Below, piece by piece: positions 25,011-36,700 of a stretch of 64,000 nt of DNA. The stretch is from assembly GCA_003254905.1 (NCBI GenBank), contig QANU01005016.1:48320-112319 (forward strand), read 5' to 3'. Under the pieces are notes generated by a model, which had not been told where the DNA came from, did no database searches, and saw nothing but the letters and a program-made list of their open reading frames with translations. Numbering within the stretch: position 1 is the first letter of the stretch; the number at the start of each line of letters is the position of its first letter. The stretch is from Nissolia schottii (taxonomy: Eukaryota; Streptophyta; Magnoliopsida; Fabales; Fabaceae). The position numbers and the translations under genes are program-made.

Positions 25011-25257
25011 TGTCATTTAATACGGAATACTGTACACTTTCCTTATTTAGGCAGCACCCAACTCCACGCGCGTACCAATCTGTAACAGAATCAACAATTT
25101 CAAACCAAATCAATATGCAACAGAATTGCACCAGTCTCATTCGATATTCTCGCAACAAATCGCACCAGAATCGCTGATAGCATTAACAGGGAAAGGAAAA
25201 TCGCGAGAGGGCGAGAGAGCGAGAGGGCGATAGAATCATCAAATTGGAAAATCAGCA

Positions 25258-26447
25258 ATGGATCATTACGTGGTAAATTCTTCCGTCTTTTGTTGATGAT
25301 TTGGATGCGTTTGTTCGATGTTTTCAGTGGATTCACGGTGTATTAGTGTGATGCATTTTGCTTATAGATCAGTACGTGGTAAATTCGTCTGTGTTTTTTA
25401 GTCGAATGCTTTGAATGCTTTTGTTCGGATTTTTAGTGCAGAGTGTTTGTGGTGAAGCATGAGTGTTGAGAATGCAAGCAACAGACAGACGGATTGTGCA
25501 AACATTATGTGCATAATGTGAAACATTATAAGCATAATGTGCAAACATTACGTTCATAATGTGCAAACATTACGAGCATAATGTGCAAACATTACTTACA
25601 TAAATGTGCAAACATTACGTTCATAATGTGCAAACATTACGAGCATAATGTGCAAACATTACTTACATAATGCGCAAACATTACGTGCACAATGTGCAAA
25701 CATTATGCGCACGCACCACCTGTTTGTTTGGGAGGTGGGGAGCGTGACATTTCAACAAGTAAACCGTAAACATAAAAATGCAGGTTACTAGATATAAACA
25801 GTAAACAATAGATGGCTTGGTTCATGTGTCGTAATGTGCAAACTTTATTTGCGCATATGTGCAAACATTAAACGCGCATATGTGCAAACATTAGGCTCAG
25901 ACACATTACCTGATGCGGGGAGGGGAGAGGGAGTGCATTTTTAGCAAATTCACAGCATTCAAACAATTAAATTAAATTGAAGCATTGTTTATTATGACAT
26001 TTCAACAAGTAAACCGTAAACATCAGGGTTGATGCATGCATCATGTTTCCTTTTTTAATGCAAAAAGATGCTGGGACTGAGCCTTTTATATGTATTGATC
26101 AAATATTATTTGTGTTCAGGGCACAGGTTCAGTTGTTGTTGAGGTGGAAGAGGCGCCAAAGGTTGGCATGCATTTTGACACATTGGAGGCAGCGAAAGAG
26201 GTCTATGAGAATTATGCCAAGAAGGTTGGATTTACATGGAGGATAAGGAGTACCAAATTCACCGAAGATAAACAGATCAAGTACCAAATTCTGTCATGCA
26301 CAAGAGAAGGGTGTCGATCCTCGAAAATTCCAACATTTGACAAGACCAATCCAACATCAACGGCTAAATGTGAAGCAAGGATATCGATATCAAAGGTACA
26401 AGATGGAGAGCATCAGTCGTGGATGATTAGGAGTGCTGTTAACACAC
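25258..26447 (+). pseudogene. FAR1-type protein, N-terminal part only (2 exons)
   Basis: Proposed exon 1 is 25258-25272 (MDHYV, donor GTAAAT) and exon 2 starts at 26120 after TTGTGTTCAG. Exon 2 reads GTGSVVVEVEEAPKVGMHFD, then the FAR1 DNA-binding (WRKY-GCM1-like) zinc domain: EAAKEVYENYAKKVGFTWRI, ILSCTREGCR, WMIRSAVNT. FAR1 family proteins derive from MULE transposases and act as transcription factors. The sequence stops being FAR1 at the N at 26448, where the usual xHNHxL continuation is replaced by LTR sequence; the rest of the domain, the MULE-transposase core and the SWIM domain are absent. Whether it is truncated by a transposon or by the assembly cannot be decided here. The 15-base first exon is the least certain part. 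Confidence 0.65.
25497..25895. repeat. Minisatellite of ~23-base GTGCAAACATTACG units
   Basis: About nine tandem units of AATGTGCAAACATTACGAGCAT type run 25497-25713. Three successive unit types (CGTTCATA, CGAGCATA, CTTACATA) repeat twice, giving a higher-order period near 70 bases. A second small cluster, 25838-25895, has GCGCATATGTGCAAACATTA units. It lies in the proposed intron of the FAR1-type gene. Confidence 0.85.
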
Positions 26448-26463
26448 NCCCACTTATGAGTTT

Positions 26464-26793
26464 CAAAATATAGTTACCCAAAAATATGGACCAATTTAAA
26501 CTTTTCTTTATGCATATCATAGTGTAAACTAGGAGCCTTGTTTGTGTTATAACACATGTTGCGAGCAGTAACGTAGTATGTTTAACGAATATTAGCTAGA
26601 CATATTCAACATTCACAGCAACATATCAACAAGTGGTCCATACCATATATCCGTAAGTAGTTACACATGTAATATCATAGTTGTTACGTACAAGTACATA
26701 ATACAATAGTACAAAACATGTATTCTACTATTTAAGGCTAACATAACGTTTCTAGCTTAGAAATGGCTGTCCTGCTCCTCGTTTACTGTTAAG
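26464..26793 (-). mobile_element. Fragment of reverse Tekay-like LTR (3' part)
   Basis: AAAATATGGACCAATTTAAAC, AGGAGCCTTGTTTGTGTTA and GCGAGCAGTAACGTAGTATG parallel 48340-48440 of the reverse LTR at 48227. It begins right after the N at 26448 and is cut by the Athila-like LTR start at 26794. Confidence 0.6.
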
Positions 26794-28169
26794 TGTCATA
26801 TTTTTGCGATTTCACCTATTGAAATGACACCTGCTGCTTAGGTTTTCATGAATTATCTGACTAAATCCCCTACTTTTGTAGGATATCTAACATAATCTAA
26901 AGATGGAGACAAGCATACCAAAATGATAGAATTCAAGAAAAATCCCACAAAGAATAAAAGAAAAGCAAAAGAAGACAAATTCAGAGAAGCAACCGCTCAG
27001 CGGTACCTTAAGGCCACTCAGCAGAAGACCAGCTCATACCGCTCAGCGAAGTCCCCAAGGCCGCTCAACGGTCCATTACTTCAAGGGGAAGAAACTTAAG
27101 GCCGAAGCAAGCTCTGTGGCCACCCTGCAGCCGCCCTGTAACTGCTCAGCGCACTGCACAGCTACTTAGCGGCTCCAGCAGGATAATGTCAGAGCAGAGC
27201 CACCCTACAAAAGAGAAAACTTCACGGTGAAGAAGGTTGCGCCGCTCAGCAGCGCCCTAAGGCCGCTAAGTGGACACCACAAATTCAGCCTATACATAGA
27301 GGCCAAGGCTCACACTTCAGCATCCACTTCTATTCACACTTGCACACATTTTGTCTGAAATTTAGAGTAGTTTTGTACCAACAAAGAGGAGGCTAGTGAA
27401 GGAGGCAAGAGTGATCAAAGAAGCACAACGGTCGTTGTCATGACAGCGTGAGAACGTGTCATGGTAAGATGGATTTCTAATTCTCTTGTTGTTGGGATTT
27501 TGATGAATATTGTAGCATGATTGTATCCATGTACTTTTGCATGAATGAATCTATCAATTTCTATGATTTACATGAATCAATTTTACGCTTAATGCTTGTT
27601 TTAGATTAGCTACCTAAGGCATGATTTCAAACTGCATTGTTGCGCGTGAGAATGACATCATAAGGTTGGAACTAAATCAATTCATCTGATAAGCCTAATT
27701 GCTAGAGCTAGAGTTAAGATTATCAGTTGTTTTAACACCTGAAATAACGTTGGTTTACTTTGTTAAGTCTGTGTAAGAAATTGACAACATAATAAAAGAA
27801 ACCTAATGGTCTTTACATGCTTGAAAGAGATGAACAAGATAAGAATTGGTGGCGAAGAATCAAAGAAATGATAATTCATATGCATTTAGTAAATGGATAG
27901 ATGAAACTGCAATAGGATTCAGTTCCCAACAAGCTTCCTGATCTATCTCTGATTTGTTGCCTATTTATCTTTTATGTCATTTATTTAATTAGGACATATC
28001 TCTACAGCTCCTTCATTTTATTGTTTAATTAACGAACTCAAGAATGACTTTATGCAACTCTCTGTGGATACGACTATCCCCGACTATACTACAATTGGAT
28101 CCCTTGAAGATCTGAAAACCGTAAAGCAGGATATATAAAAACGACGAGAGTGTTAAAGAGCTTTCAACA
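26794..28169 (+). repeat. Athila-like LTR
   Basis: Starts TGTCATATTTTTGCG, as Athila-type LTRs do, and ends in ACA just before the primer site. It contains about eight CGCTCAGCGG-like words between 26990 and 27270 and a TATA-like CCTATACATAGAGG near 27288. No matching 3' LTR is present. Confidence 0.7.
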
Positions 28170-28172
28170 AAA

Positions 28173-28192
28173 TGGCATTGTTGCCGGGGAGC
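28173..28192 (+). other. Asp-tRNA-type primer-binding site
   Basis: TGGCATTGTTGCCGGGGAGC differs in three positions from TGGCGCCGTTGCCGGGGAGC, the complement of the Asp-tRNA 3' end used by Athila elements. It sits four bases after the LTR end. Confidence 0.75.
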
Positions 28193-28512
28193 TGCGTCAT
28201 AAATGCATAGCTTGAGTTTTGTCAATTAAGCAATTATGAGTATTTGTGTAAATTACTGTATAGTTTCTTAATTTGTTATTTAGATATCCATGATTATCTT
28301 GTTCAAATCTTATTGGCTAGTGTATATTTTCTTAGCTATTGTGAGGTAAAGTTTTAGAAGATCAACTCCTGTTTGATCTAGAGATTGAAATCACACTCAG
28401 GAAAAACAAGAGCAAAGCTAGGAATAAGAAGCAGCTAGCCGAAAAGAGCAAGGAGCAAGAAGCAGCTTCATCATCATCAATCACTTTAGACAGTCCAGAA
28501 GAAAAATAAAGT

Positions 28513-29787
28513 ATGGCTGAGAATGTTCAAACTGGTGACAATAGGGGATTTGTGAACTTTACGCCTAGAAACATAATCAGAATGAGCAGAACAACTGGAG
28601 CCCAAAGGTTATCTCAGATGCAACCTGATTTAGTATAACTAATGTATGCTAATCTGCTTGCAGGATTGGATCATGAGGATCCATAAGTTCATCTGACAAA
28701 GTTTTATGAACTCTGTGGAACTGCGGGGATGACTGAGACTAACGAGGAATCCATATTCCTAAGGATGTTTCCCCTGACTTTGATCAGAAAAGCAAAGGAA
28801 TGGTTACTAGATCAACCATAACATATCTTGTCCAATTTGGATAAACTGGAAGAAAAGTTCTGTGCAATGTATTTTTCTCAATCCAAGTATATGGATTTAA
28901 AAACTGCCATTTCTACTTTTGTGCAGTCTGCAAGAGAAAGCCTATGCGAAGCTTGGGAGAGATACAAATCTATGCTCAGAAGATGTCCAAACCATGAATT
29001 TGATGCAAGAACGCAAATATGCATCTTCAAAAATGGATTACAGTAGTAGCACAAACTAATGCTTGATGCGACAGCTGGTGGACAAATCATGTCCAAAACA
29101 CCGGAGGAAGCAATCTCCATCATTGATTCCATGACCTTAACTAACTAGCAAGGCCAATACCACAGAGGTCCCCCTAAGAGAGGATGTACGTTGGAGCTAG
29201 GAGCTAGGAGAAAATGAAGCCATTCTAGCTCAAAACAAACAATTGCAACAACAAATACACGTATATAAAAAAGACCTTAAGTGAGCTGCCGAAGCAAATA
29301 AGAGAAGCCAGTGATTCCAAACCGCAGCAGATATATCAATGTGATATTTGTACTGGTGACCACCCGTCTAGTTATTGCCATTTTAGGGAGGAGGAAGTCC
29401 ATTACCTGGACAACCAGCAGAGGCCCTATTAGAACAATTATCAAAGAGGGCCAAATCAACAAAACTTTCAGCCATGGAGACAAGAAGCAGGACCATCATA
29501 CATCAAGGTTCCATCGCAGCCGTACCAACAACCTCGTCCATATCAAAATTAGTAGCCAGTGTATCAACAATTGAAGGACCATTATTCTAAACTAGAGGAG
29601 ACATTGAACCGGTTCATGCAACAATCAATATCAAACCAAAAGAACAATGAAGCCTCCATTCGGAATTTGGAAATACAACTGGGGCAGCTTGCAAACGATA
29701 TGGCGGATCTGAAAAAAAGAAAACTCACGGTACACACGGAACAAAATCCAAGAGAGTCATGCAGAGAAAATAATCCTAGGACTTGAA
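28513..29787 (+). pseudogene. Athila-like gag, broken
   Basis: Begins MAENVQTGDNRGFVNFTPRN. Conserved gag text follows: FYELCGTAGMTETNEESIFL, LRMFPLTLIRKAKEWLL, then KLEEKFCAMYFSQSK. After a frame change come a zinc knuckle CDICTGDHPSSYC (29340-) and a coiled-coil-like tail RNLEIQLGQLANDMADLKKR. In-frame stops (near 28636, 28684, 28819, 29044) and at least one frameshift show it is dead. The polyprotein with protease, RT and integrase is missing: the 3' leader phrase CTTACTGGGAGGCAACCCAG (29854) follows directly. Confidence 0.85.
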
Positions 29788-30644
29788 AAGGATTGAGACC
29801 TGATGATGAAGGAGAGCAATGAAAAGCAATAGGCATCGAGCTAACGACGTAAAACAAGTGCTTACTGGGAGGCAACCCAGTGTTTGTAAGTTTTTCTTCT
29901 TATTATTATGGTTATTAGTAGTATTAAGGTGTTAGAATAAAAATATAAATGGTGAACAAACAAAATGATTAGAAAACCTAACCAAAATCATTCTCAGGGC
30001 TCACTCAGCGGTATTTCTAAAGCGCTCAGCATACCGCTAAATTGCTCAGCGATACCCTTGACTCGCTCAGCGGCCTAAGACGGATTCTGGTTTTCAAACT
30101 GAAAAGTAATTGGGTTAAAAAGAAAACTTTATTATTTGCCATTAAAAGTATTGATATGAAACAGTAACATGGAAAACATGTGAACTAATCGGCTAGGCTA
30201 AAAATTCTAAGTGTTAATTTTTCTAGTTGATTATAATTGGAACACTTAAACTTTTTCAACCTAACAAAATTTTGAGATTTCCTACTTTGTGCCCTTCAAT
30301 TTAGCAAAATTTTGAAGGAAATAAAGATCATGGCCAATATATATCATTTGGAATCCAAGATTATTGTGGGAATTTCTGACCACAATAGTGGGAAATTCTG
30401 ACCACACTTCAAGGGCAGGAAATTCTAACTGCCAATGAAAACATCATATTTTTAAATTGGTCATATGATCTCTCTAATGCATATTGTATTATTACTTGGG
30501 GAAAGAAATTTCTGATTGTTTTTGCAGGTCTGAAAACATCAGAAAGTCCTTCCTAAATTCAGCAAAAGAGAGATGCAATTCTAGAGGATGGTGAGCATGA
30601 GTATTCAGAGGAAGATGAGTCTCTACCCCCTCAAGCAATTTGAC
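29788..30644 (+). mobile_element. Athila-like 3' internal region
   Basis: Contains TCGAGCTAACGACGT and GGGAGGCAACCCAG, the usual post-polyprotein leader of Athila elements, then a (CT)CAGCGG cluster at 30000-30075. It is cut at about 30645 by Tekay-like LTR sequence; the 3' LTR is not seen. Confidence 0.6.
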
Positions 30645-32391
30645 GTGTGATCAGGCCTTGGCCTGCATTTATCTTTTACCAATCCAGCTTGCCGGACTGG
30701 TGAGGGGCTTGTCCGTTGGACGTACCAAGAGCAGGGATTTCCTATTATATAATTACGTATTTTCTTCAAGGTACACTAGACCCTCTGTGGCCGAAACCTT
30801 CTTAATACATTACTTGTTCCCTAGGGTTTAGTTATAATCTTTAAACATTAGGTGATTCATTGCTAGTTATCTATGGTCGTCCTAAAAGCTTAATGACAAT
30901 CGAGTCCTCATGATGCATTTCGACATACAACATACTCATCAATATTGTTACACGTAATTTGCATCAATTTGTGCTTGTTGTAATAAGCGGGCCCACAAGA
31001 ACTGCTTTGAGTACTCAACCCTTAGCTATGGTTAGCTTAGGGACCTCAGGCTTCCCAAGTTGCTCAACGGTCTAACTTGGCCACTCAGTGCCCTTAGGCC
31101 TTCTTAGGTCACTTGGCTATCCAAGTCTATGGTTGCATGGGCTAGGGTTCAATCAACTCAGCGCTCCCTTAGGGCCGCTCAGCGGACCCTGACGCCATGC
31201 CATCACGGACTTGCATTTCAAAATCATCCTTGCACACACGTTCTTCAGGCTGCTCAATAGTCCTGCTCAGGCTGCTCAGCGGTCCTTCTCAGGCCGCTCA
31301 GCGGTCCCTGGAGCTATCCTACTCCCAGATCAGTTTCCAAAACAATTTCCTTTAAGGTTTAAGCCCTAGGCTGCTCAGCGGTCCTTGGAGGCCGCTCAAT
31401 GCCCTGGGTGTGACTTAGGGTTCCTCCTTTGTTATTTCGTTTTTCTTTCAAACCGTTCTCATGCCCACTTCTTAGGGCTTTTCCAAAAGTTCTAACAACC
31501 ACAATACAACAATATTCAGCTCACAGAACACATCAAAACCATCCATACATCAATAACCTAGCTTCTCTAACATAATACATAATAAGAGCATATAAGCAAA
31601 CACAATCACATAGAAGCCACCAAGGAGGTGAGCATGCTTAGGTTTACCCACTTCCTTAGATTCTTGTGGATGGTTAGGAGGGTAAGGCAAGGGTTCTAAG
31701 AGCGTGTAGCTTTCCTGGTGAGTTTTTCGGTTTTCAGCAGCGTAACGGCATGGTTTCTGGACGGAATGAATTTGAGCAGAGACTAGAAAATGAGAAAGTG
31801 AGAAAATGAAGAGCTATGGAGGGCTATTTATAGGCCTCCAAACCATGGGCCTTGGCCACTCTTGGCCATGGAAAAAGAAAAAGGAAAAATAAAATAAAAG
31901 TCAAAGGATAAGGATGCTTTGTCATCCTTTGACTTTTTGACCAAATACTTGGTCCATATGAAGAGAGAGAAAATGTTAGAGAGAGGGCAGATTGCCTTGG
32001 CCATGGGGTCCACTTTTCAGTCTGGTTTAATTGTGTTTTGTCATACGCTGTCCGAATGCTTCGCGTACGGCTGTCCGAAAAATATTCTGATTCTGCCGTT
32101 GTGATCTCTTAATGGTTCTAGTGAGGAATTTTAGGTTCATCCAAGGTATTTGTAAATTTATTTTCATAAGAATGTTCTTTACAGATACCTTTGATGTACG
32201 ATTAAGTTTCGGTGGCCGGTGGCGAAAGGCGGTAAATCTGGTGTCTGTGAATTTTCGCAAAATTGCGGACTATTGCCTTATTTGGTGCTTTTAGGGAATA
32301 AAATTGGGATTTGCAACCCTAATCTAATTATATTACTCATATCTATTTATTTTATTAAATCTTTGTAAGGGAGAAAAATCAGGACGTTACA
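30645..32391 (-). mobile_element. Truncated Tekay-like LTR, subfamily B (CGCTCAGCGG array), 5' part
   Basis: The right edge reads GGACGTTACA (LTR start on the minus strand). On the minus strand, landmarks are CGCAGATTT-like start blocks, a TATA box (ATTTATAGG near 31826 on plus), GTAACGGCATGG matching the GTTACGCTGCCGG block, TTTACCCACTTCC (31644, possible splice donor), and a GCTCAGCGG array 31140-31395. The left edge is GGACTGGTGAGGGGCTTGTC, reverse of CCCCTCACCAATCC in the subfamily A LTR. The 3' half is absent. Confidence 0.75.
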
Positions 32392-33767
32392 ACTTTTATA
32401 CTGACTTAATTATCAGAGTGATTTTGCAGGAACCTTACTCTGCCTAATAGACATTCATCACCCGTATCTAACCACCTTGATAGCTCTCAAGCTAATCCTA
32501 AATTGAGAGTTTTTAGTCATCTCGATTCCTGTCGAATTACTAGTGAACAGAAAGTTTGAGCATTTCTCAGTCATTGAAACACTCGTTGTCATTGCCGACA
32601 ATGGTTGCACTTACATAAAGACAATTCACACTTCGCAGACTGTTTTCACGCGGCACAACATAAATCTTTTATGAAGTTGCTGCGTCGTTATCACATCATT
32701 TCAAAGAAAAATTAAAATTTATAAAAAGAAGTTGTAATTGATCCTTTTATTTAGCATTTTTTTTTATGATTTATATCAACCATGTGAGAATTTATTTTCA
32801 GAAAATTAGTCGTAATTTTTTTTCTTTCATGAAGACGACTCTTCATATTTTATTTTAAAACATTAAGCATTCTATTAACTTAATTTTATGCAAAGTGCAC
32901 GGGTGACAATAACAAATTATGTAAAAGTAAATGCTAGCCCCTCAGCCTGCCCAAAAAAAAAAAATATATACAAGCCCTCAATTTATTATTATCACTTGAT
33001 TAATGAACATTGTTAGAAGAAAGAGTATGAAACGACAATTCATTCAATGATTCAAAGGTATCGTTCTCCACTAAGTGAAAGAAACACAAGTCCTTTGCTA
33101 GTTGGTAGTTGAATTCCATGGAACACGCGGCACAGGCTTGGGTTTCAAATTCACACTGTTGCCGCCTGTGCCTGCAGTAGGTGCCTTCGTTATTCCTTAA
33201 CATGATGGCCCCATTATCCCCACTTCCACCCAATAACTTGCGGCGTTATGCGCGCCTTCGTGATGCGAAGCACGTAGCTACATAGATAGATTATGTGTAT
33301 CAGTTACGGTAGATGAATAATATAATTGGAGATAATATAATGTCACCGTAACTTTAAGTATAAAATATATTGACAGTGGGCACAATTAAAAAAAAAAAAG
33401 TCTTCACTCTCTCCATATTTTCTCTCTTTAAGTCCTAATCTTCTTAGATGGGTGTACAATTACCCACTACTATTCAAAGCGCTCTTCTTATTCCTTTCTA
33501 ACATTCAAAAATAAAGAAATTAACCAAGTAATAAATCTGCTAACCTTTGTAAACTAGTAAACTAAAAAATCAACAATCTAATACAAGAAAACTAACACGC
33601 TAAAATAATAACAAATGATAAAAATAAACTCATACCAGTAAGGTAGAGATAAAAAAAAAGTGATAAATAAATAAAGATATCAACATTTTATAAATTAAGC
33701 AGAGTCATGTTGGTTTTTTTAAGTCTGGCTTCTTTATTAGTACAGGGGGTTTCCTGTTAAATTAAGC
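32392..33767. other. Gene-free sequence between two reverse LTRs
   Basis: AT-rich DNA. A 77-codon minus-strand frame (33233-33000) has no recognised domain and no upstream start context. 33480-33770 contains AAACTAACA-type words that belong to the motif-rich region described at 36858-37810. Confidence 0.5.
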
Positions 33768-36700
33768 AGAGTTGTAACACCCTTGCTAACTGCTCACGCT
33801 TAAGTCGTAAACAATGCTCACAGGGTCGTTAACTGCTTTGGTTGGAATACATTTAGTTCTATATTATCTTTAAAAATATCCTTTTACTGAAAATATGGAC
33901 TAGTTAAAATTTTTTCCTCTCTTTATTATAACATAAAATATGAGTCATACGCGTTCAAGAAGACATTCATATATATACAAGCGATGGAGTCTAAGAGACT
34001 TGAGCGTCTAATGACATAACGGTTATGTAATCGCAACAAATTCATAGAAAGCACAATGTATATTCATTCATACAGGTCCAGAAACAGATACACATTTGTT
34101 TATACTTATATATTACAATTACTGCAGTTAAGAGCTAATGGCATAACTAATCCATTTAACTAGTACAAAATACAAAACGCCTATACTTTGCGACACGTAG
34201 TTCTGAACTGTAGTCCTGCTACTTCTCTGGGACCTCTTGGCGCCAAGGCCTTCTATTGTCCTAGGATGCCTACTTCGCTTCGGTGTACTTGCCATGCTCG
34301 CCTGGAATCATAAATGAGTGGGGGATGAGAATATCGCATCCTCAGTGAGAATCCTAGGGCAATACTATTCATTTTCGCTTCAATTATGATCCAGTTCACT
34401 CAGGAGATCTCTAGATGTCAAAGTATACTAAAATCCCTCCTTATTTTAAATCCATGTTAGTCATGAGTGGCTTTATCTAATTTACTAGGTGACTGGGGAT
34501 TCTCTAATCTTTGCATTACGTATCAAGGGGAATTTGTCGTGCTTATTAATCCTATTTGCTTTAGAAACGCGGCGTCATACTCAAGGACCTCATAACCTTG
34601 TAGGGTCGTCTGGTGCACTCGACTTAGCCTTATTGTATACATAAATAGTTACCATATACATACATCACAGATAGCATGCAATGTAGGGAAGGGGGTCTAA
34701 ATACTCTCCCATGCGCCTGGTCAAGTGTTTTCCCTCGGGACAACATCCTTCTTTTCTGATTTTATGTCCATCACTCTCCTTTGTATATTGTGGGACTGTC
34801 ATCCCCGTTCGGTTACAACTTACTCTGTTTCCATATCGTTGACGACCAGGCAGCGGTCATACCTAAATGGTAGCTAACCATGGATACATTTAGCATACGT
34901 CATCGACATCGATAGGGAATAACCATCCTGCTTGTAGAATGGTTGGGGCCACCTTGACAGCGTCACCAAGAGTGGACTCATACTTTCTTATCACTTTCTT
35001 GCTTTATCGTAGTATTTATTTTCTTTCTTCATCTTTTCTTCTGATAATCGAACTTGCTTTTCTAGCAGATTTTTAAGTCTGCTTGCATAGTTTTTTTAGC
35101 ATTCCATCTTCACGGATGGTGAGGGGCTTATCTGTTGATGTGCCAAGAGAGGGGATTTCTTACTATATAACTAAGTATATATCTTCAAGGCATACTGGGC
35201 CCACTGTGGCCGGAAACTTCTGGTTATCAAGGTTGTCCTAGCAACCTAATGGCAACCATTACCTCATGATGCAAAATATTACAGATACAACACATAATAC
35301 ACAGTTATTTATTTGTCATACACAAATCAAGGTGAAATATTGCTTGTTGGGATATGCGGGACCTCACGGACTTGTCAGGTCGCTCAGCTACCTTGTCAGT
35401 TGTCGTTCAGCAGCCCAGGATTCTCCAGGGTCGCTCAGTGCCCTCTCCAGGGTCGCTCAGCAGCCATTGCGAATGCTCAGGTCGCTCAGCGCCCCTCCAG
35501 GGTCGCTCAGCTGCCTGACGTGAAAATCTTTTCACAACCTTACTCTTTTGTTTCCACTCGTTTCGCAACCTTTTTCTCAAGCATTTTTCTTAAGTTCCCT
35601 CAATACATAACCCTTTTTCAAAACATTTGCTTAGGTTCACTCAAAGCCTAATTTTCACTCCTCTTAGGATTACTCCCAAAAATCATTATTTTCAAGTTAA
35701 AAATCTTACTTTCACCTAAGTGCACTTATATCCCAACAAATCACAGATAAATACCAACAATTTCCAGACAAACAACAACAAAATATTCATAACAATATCC
35801 ATATATATACATCTATAGACCATTTCAAGAAATGGTCAGTAAAAGTTACCCACTTGTGGAATAGTTGTAAGTTGGTGAAGGAGGCTTGAAGTGAAGTTCC
35901 ATGAAGCCTTGATATCCAAAGTTTGTGGTCACCCTTTTTCCCAAGAGGAGAGGATGGTGGTGGTTCGATTTTGGAGAGGATTTTTTTTTTGGTGAGAAAG
36001 GTGGTGTTGTTCTTAGTGTTTTCTAAAGATGATGAGGTTGAGTCTTTGGAGAGGATGAGATGGTGTGTTTCTCTTGGTTGTGAATGGAAGAAGATGAAAA
36101 TGAAGATGAGGAGTCTTGGGGGCTATGGGTTCGGTTTTGAGAGTAAGAAGACAAGGAAAGAGTGCTAAAATTTGTTGAAGACAAGGAATTATTTTTGAGG
36201 CTTGGCTTAGTGTATATTTATAGAGGGTTTGGGAGATAAATTTTTTCTCTAAGGCTGAAGTGGGAGTTCGGGTTTGGGGTAGAATTTGGGGGAGAAATTA
36301 ATTTAAATTTCAAAAATGGTGACATGAGGGAGGTATAGGTGGAGGTACGACTTGGTAAGGGGTTTGGGGTGATGTGTAAGAGTTTATGAGTGAATTAGGG
36401 AAGGTGACTTGACTAATGAGAGCTGAAATTTCAGCATTTCAGCCGTGGTTGTGTGTGTGTGTGTTTATCTTATTCAGTGTGTGTTTGATCGTGTTCGGTC
36501 GTTAACTTTCCGTGTACGTCTATTGTCATACGTGCGCGGCGATTTAATGGACATCCTAAAAATTTTCTAAACATAAAAACACATTATACTAACTCTTCTA
36601 ATAAGGAATTTAATTTAATCTAAGATACTCGTAAATTTACTTTCATAAAAGTGTATTTTACGGATACATTTGATACGTAATTAAATTCTGACGACAAATG

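Noticed and set aside
33000..33233. 77-codon minus-strand frame with several Cys
   Set aside because: No recognised domain, no ATG, a stop just upstream, and no clear splice context; kept only as unannotated sequence.
35266..35651. Overlapping 85- and 112-codon frames with CQVAQLPCQLS-like repeats
   Set aside because: They are created by the repeated GGTCGCTCAGC motif inside the solo LTR and sit antisense to its transcript.
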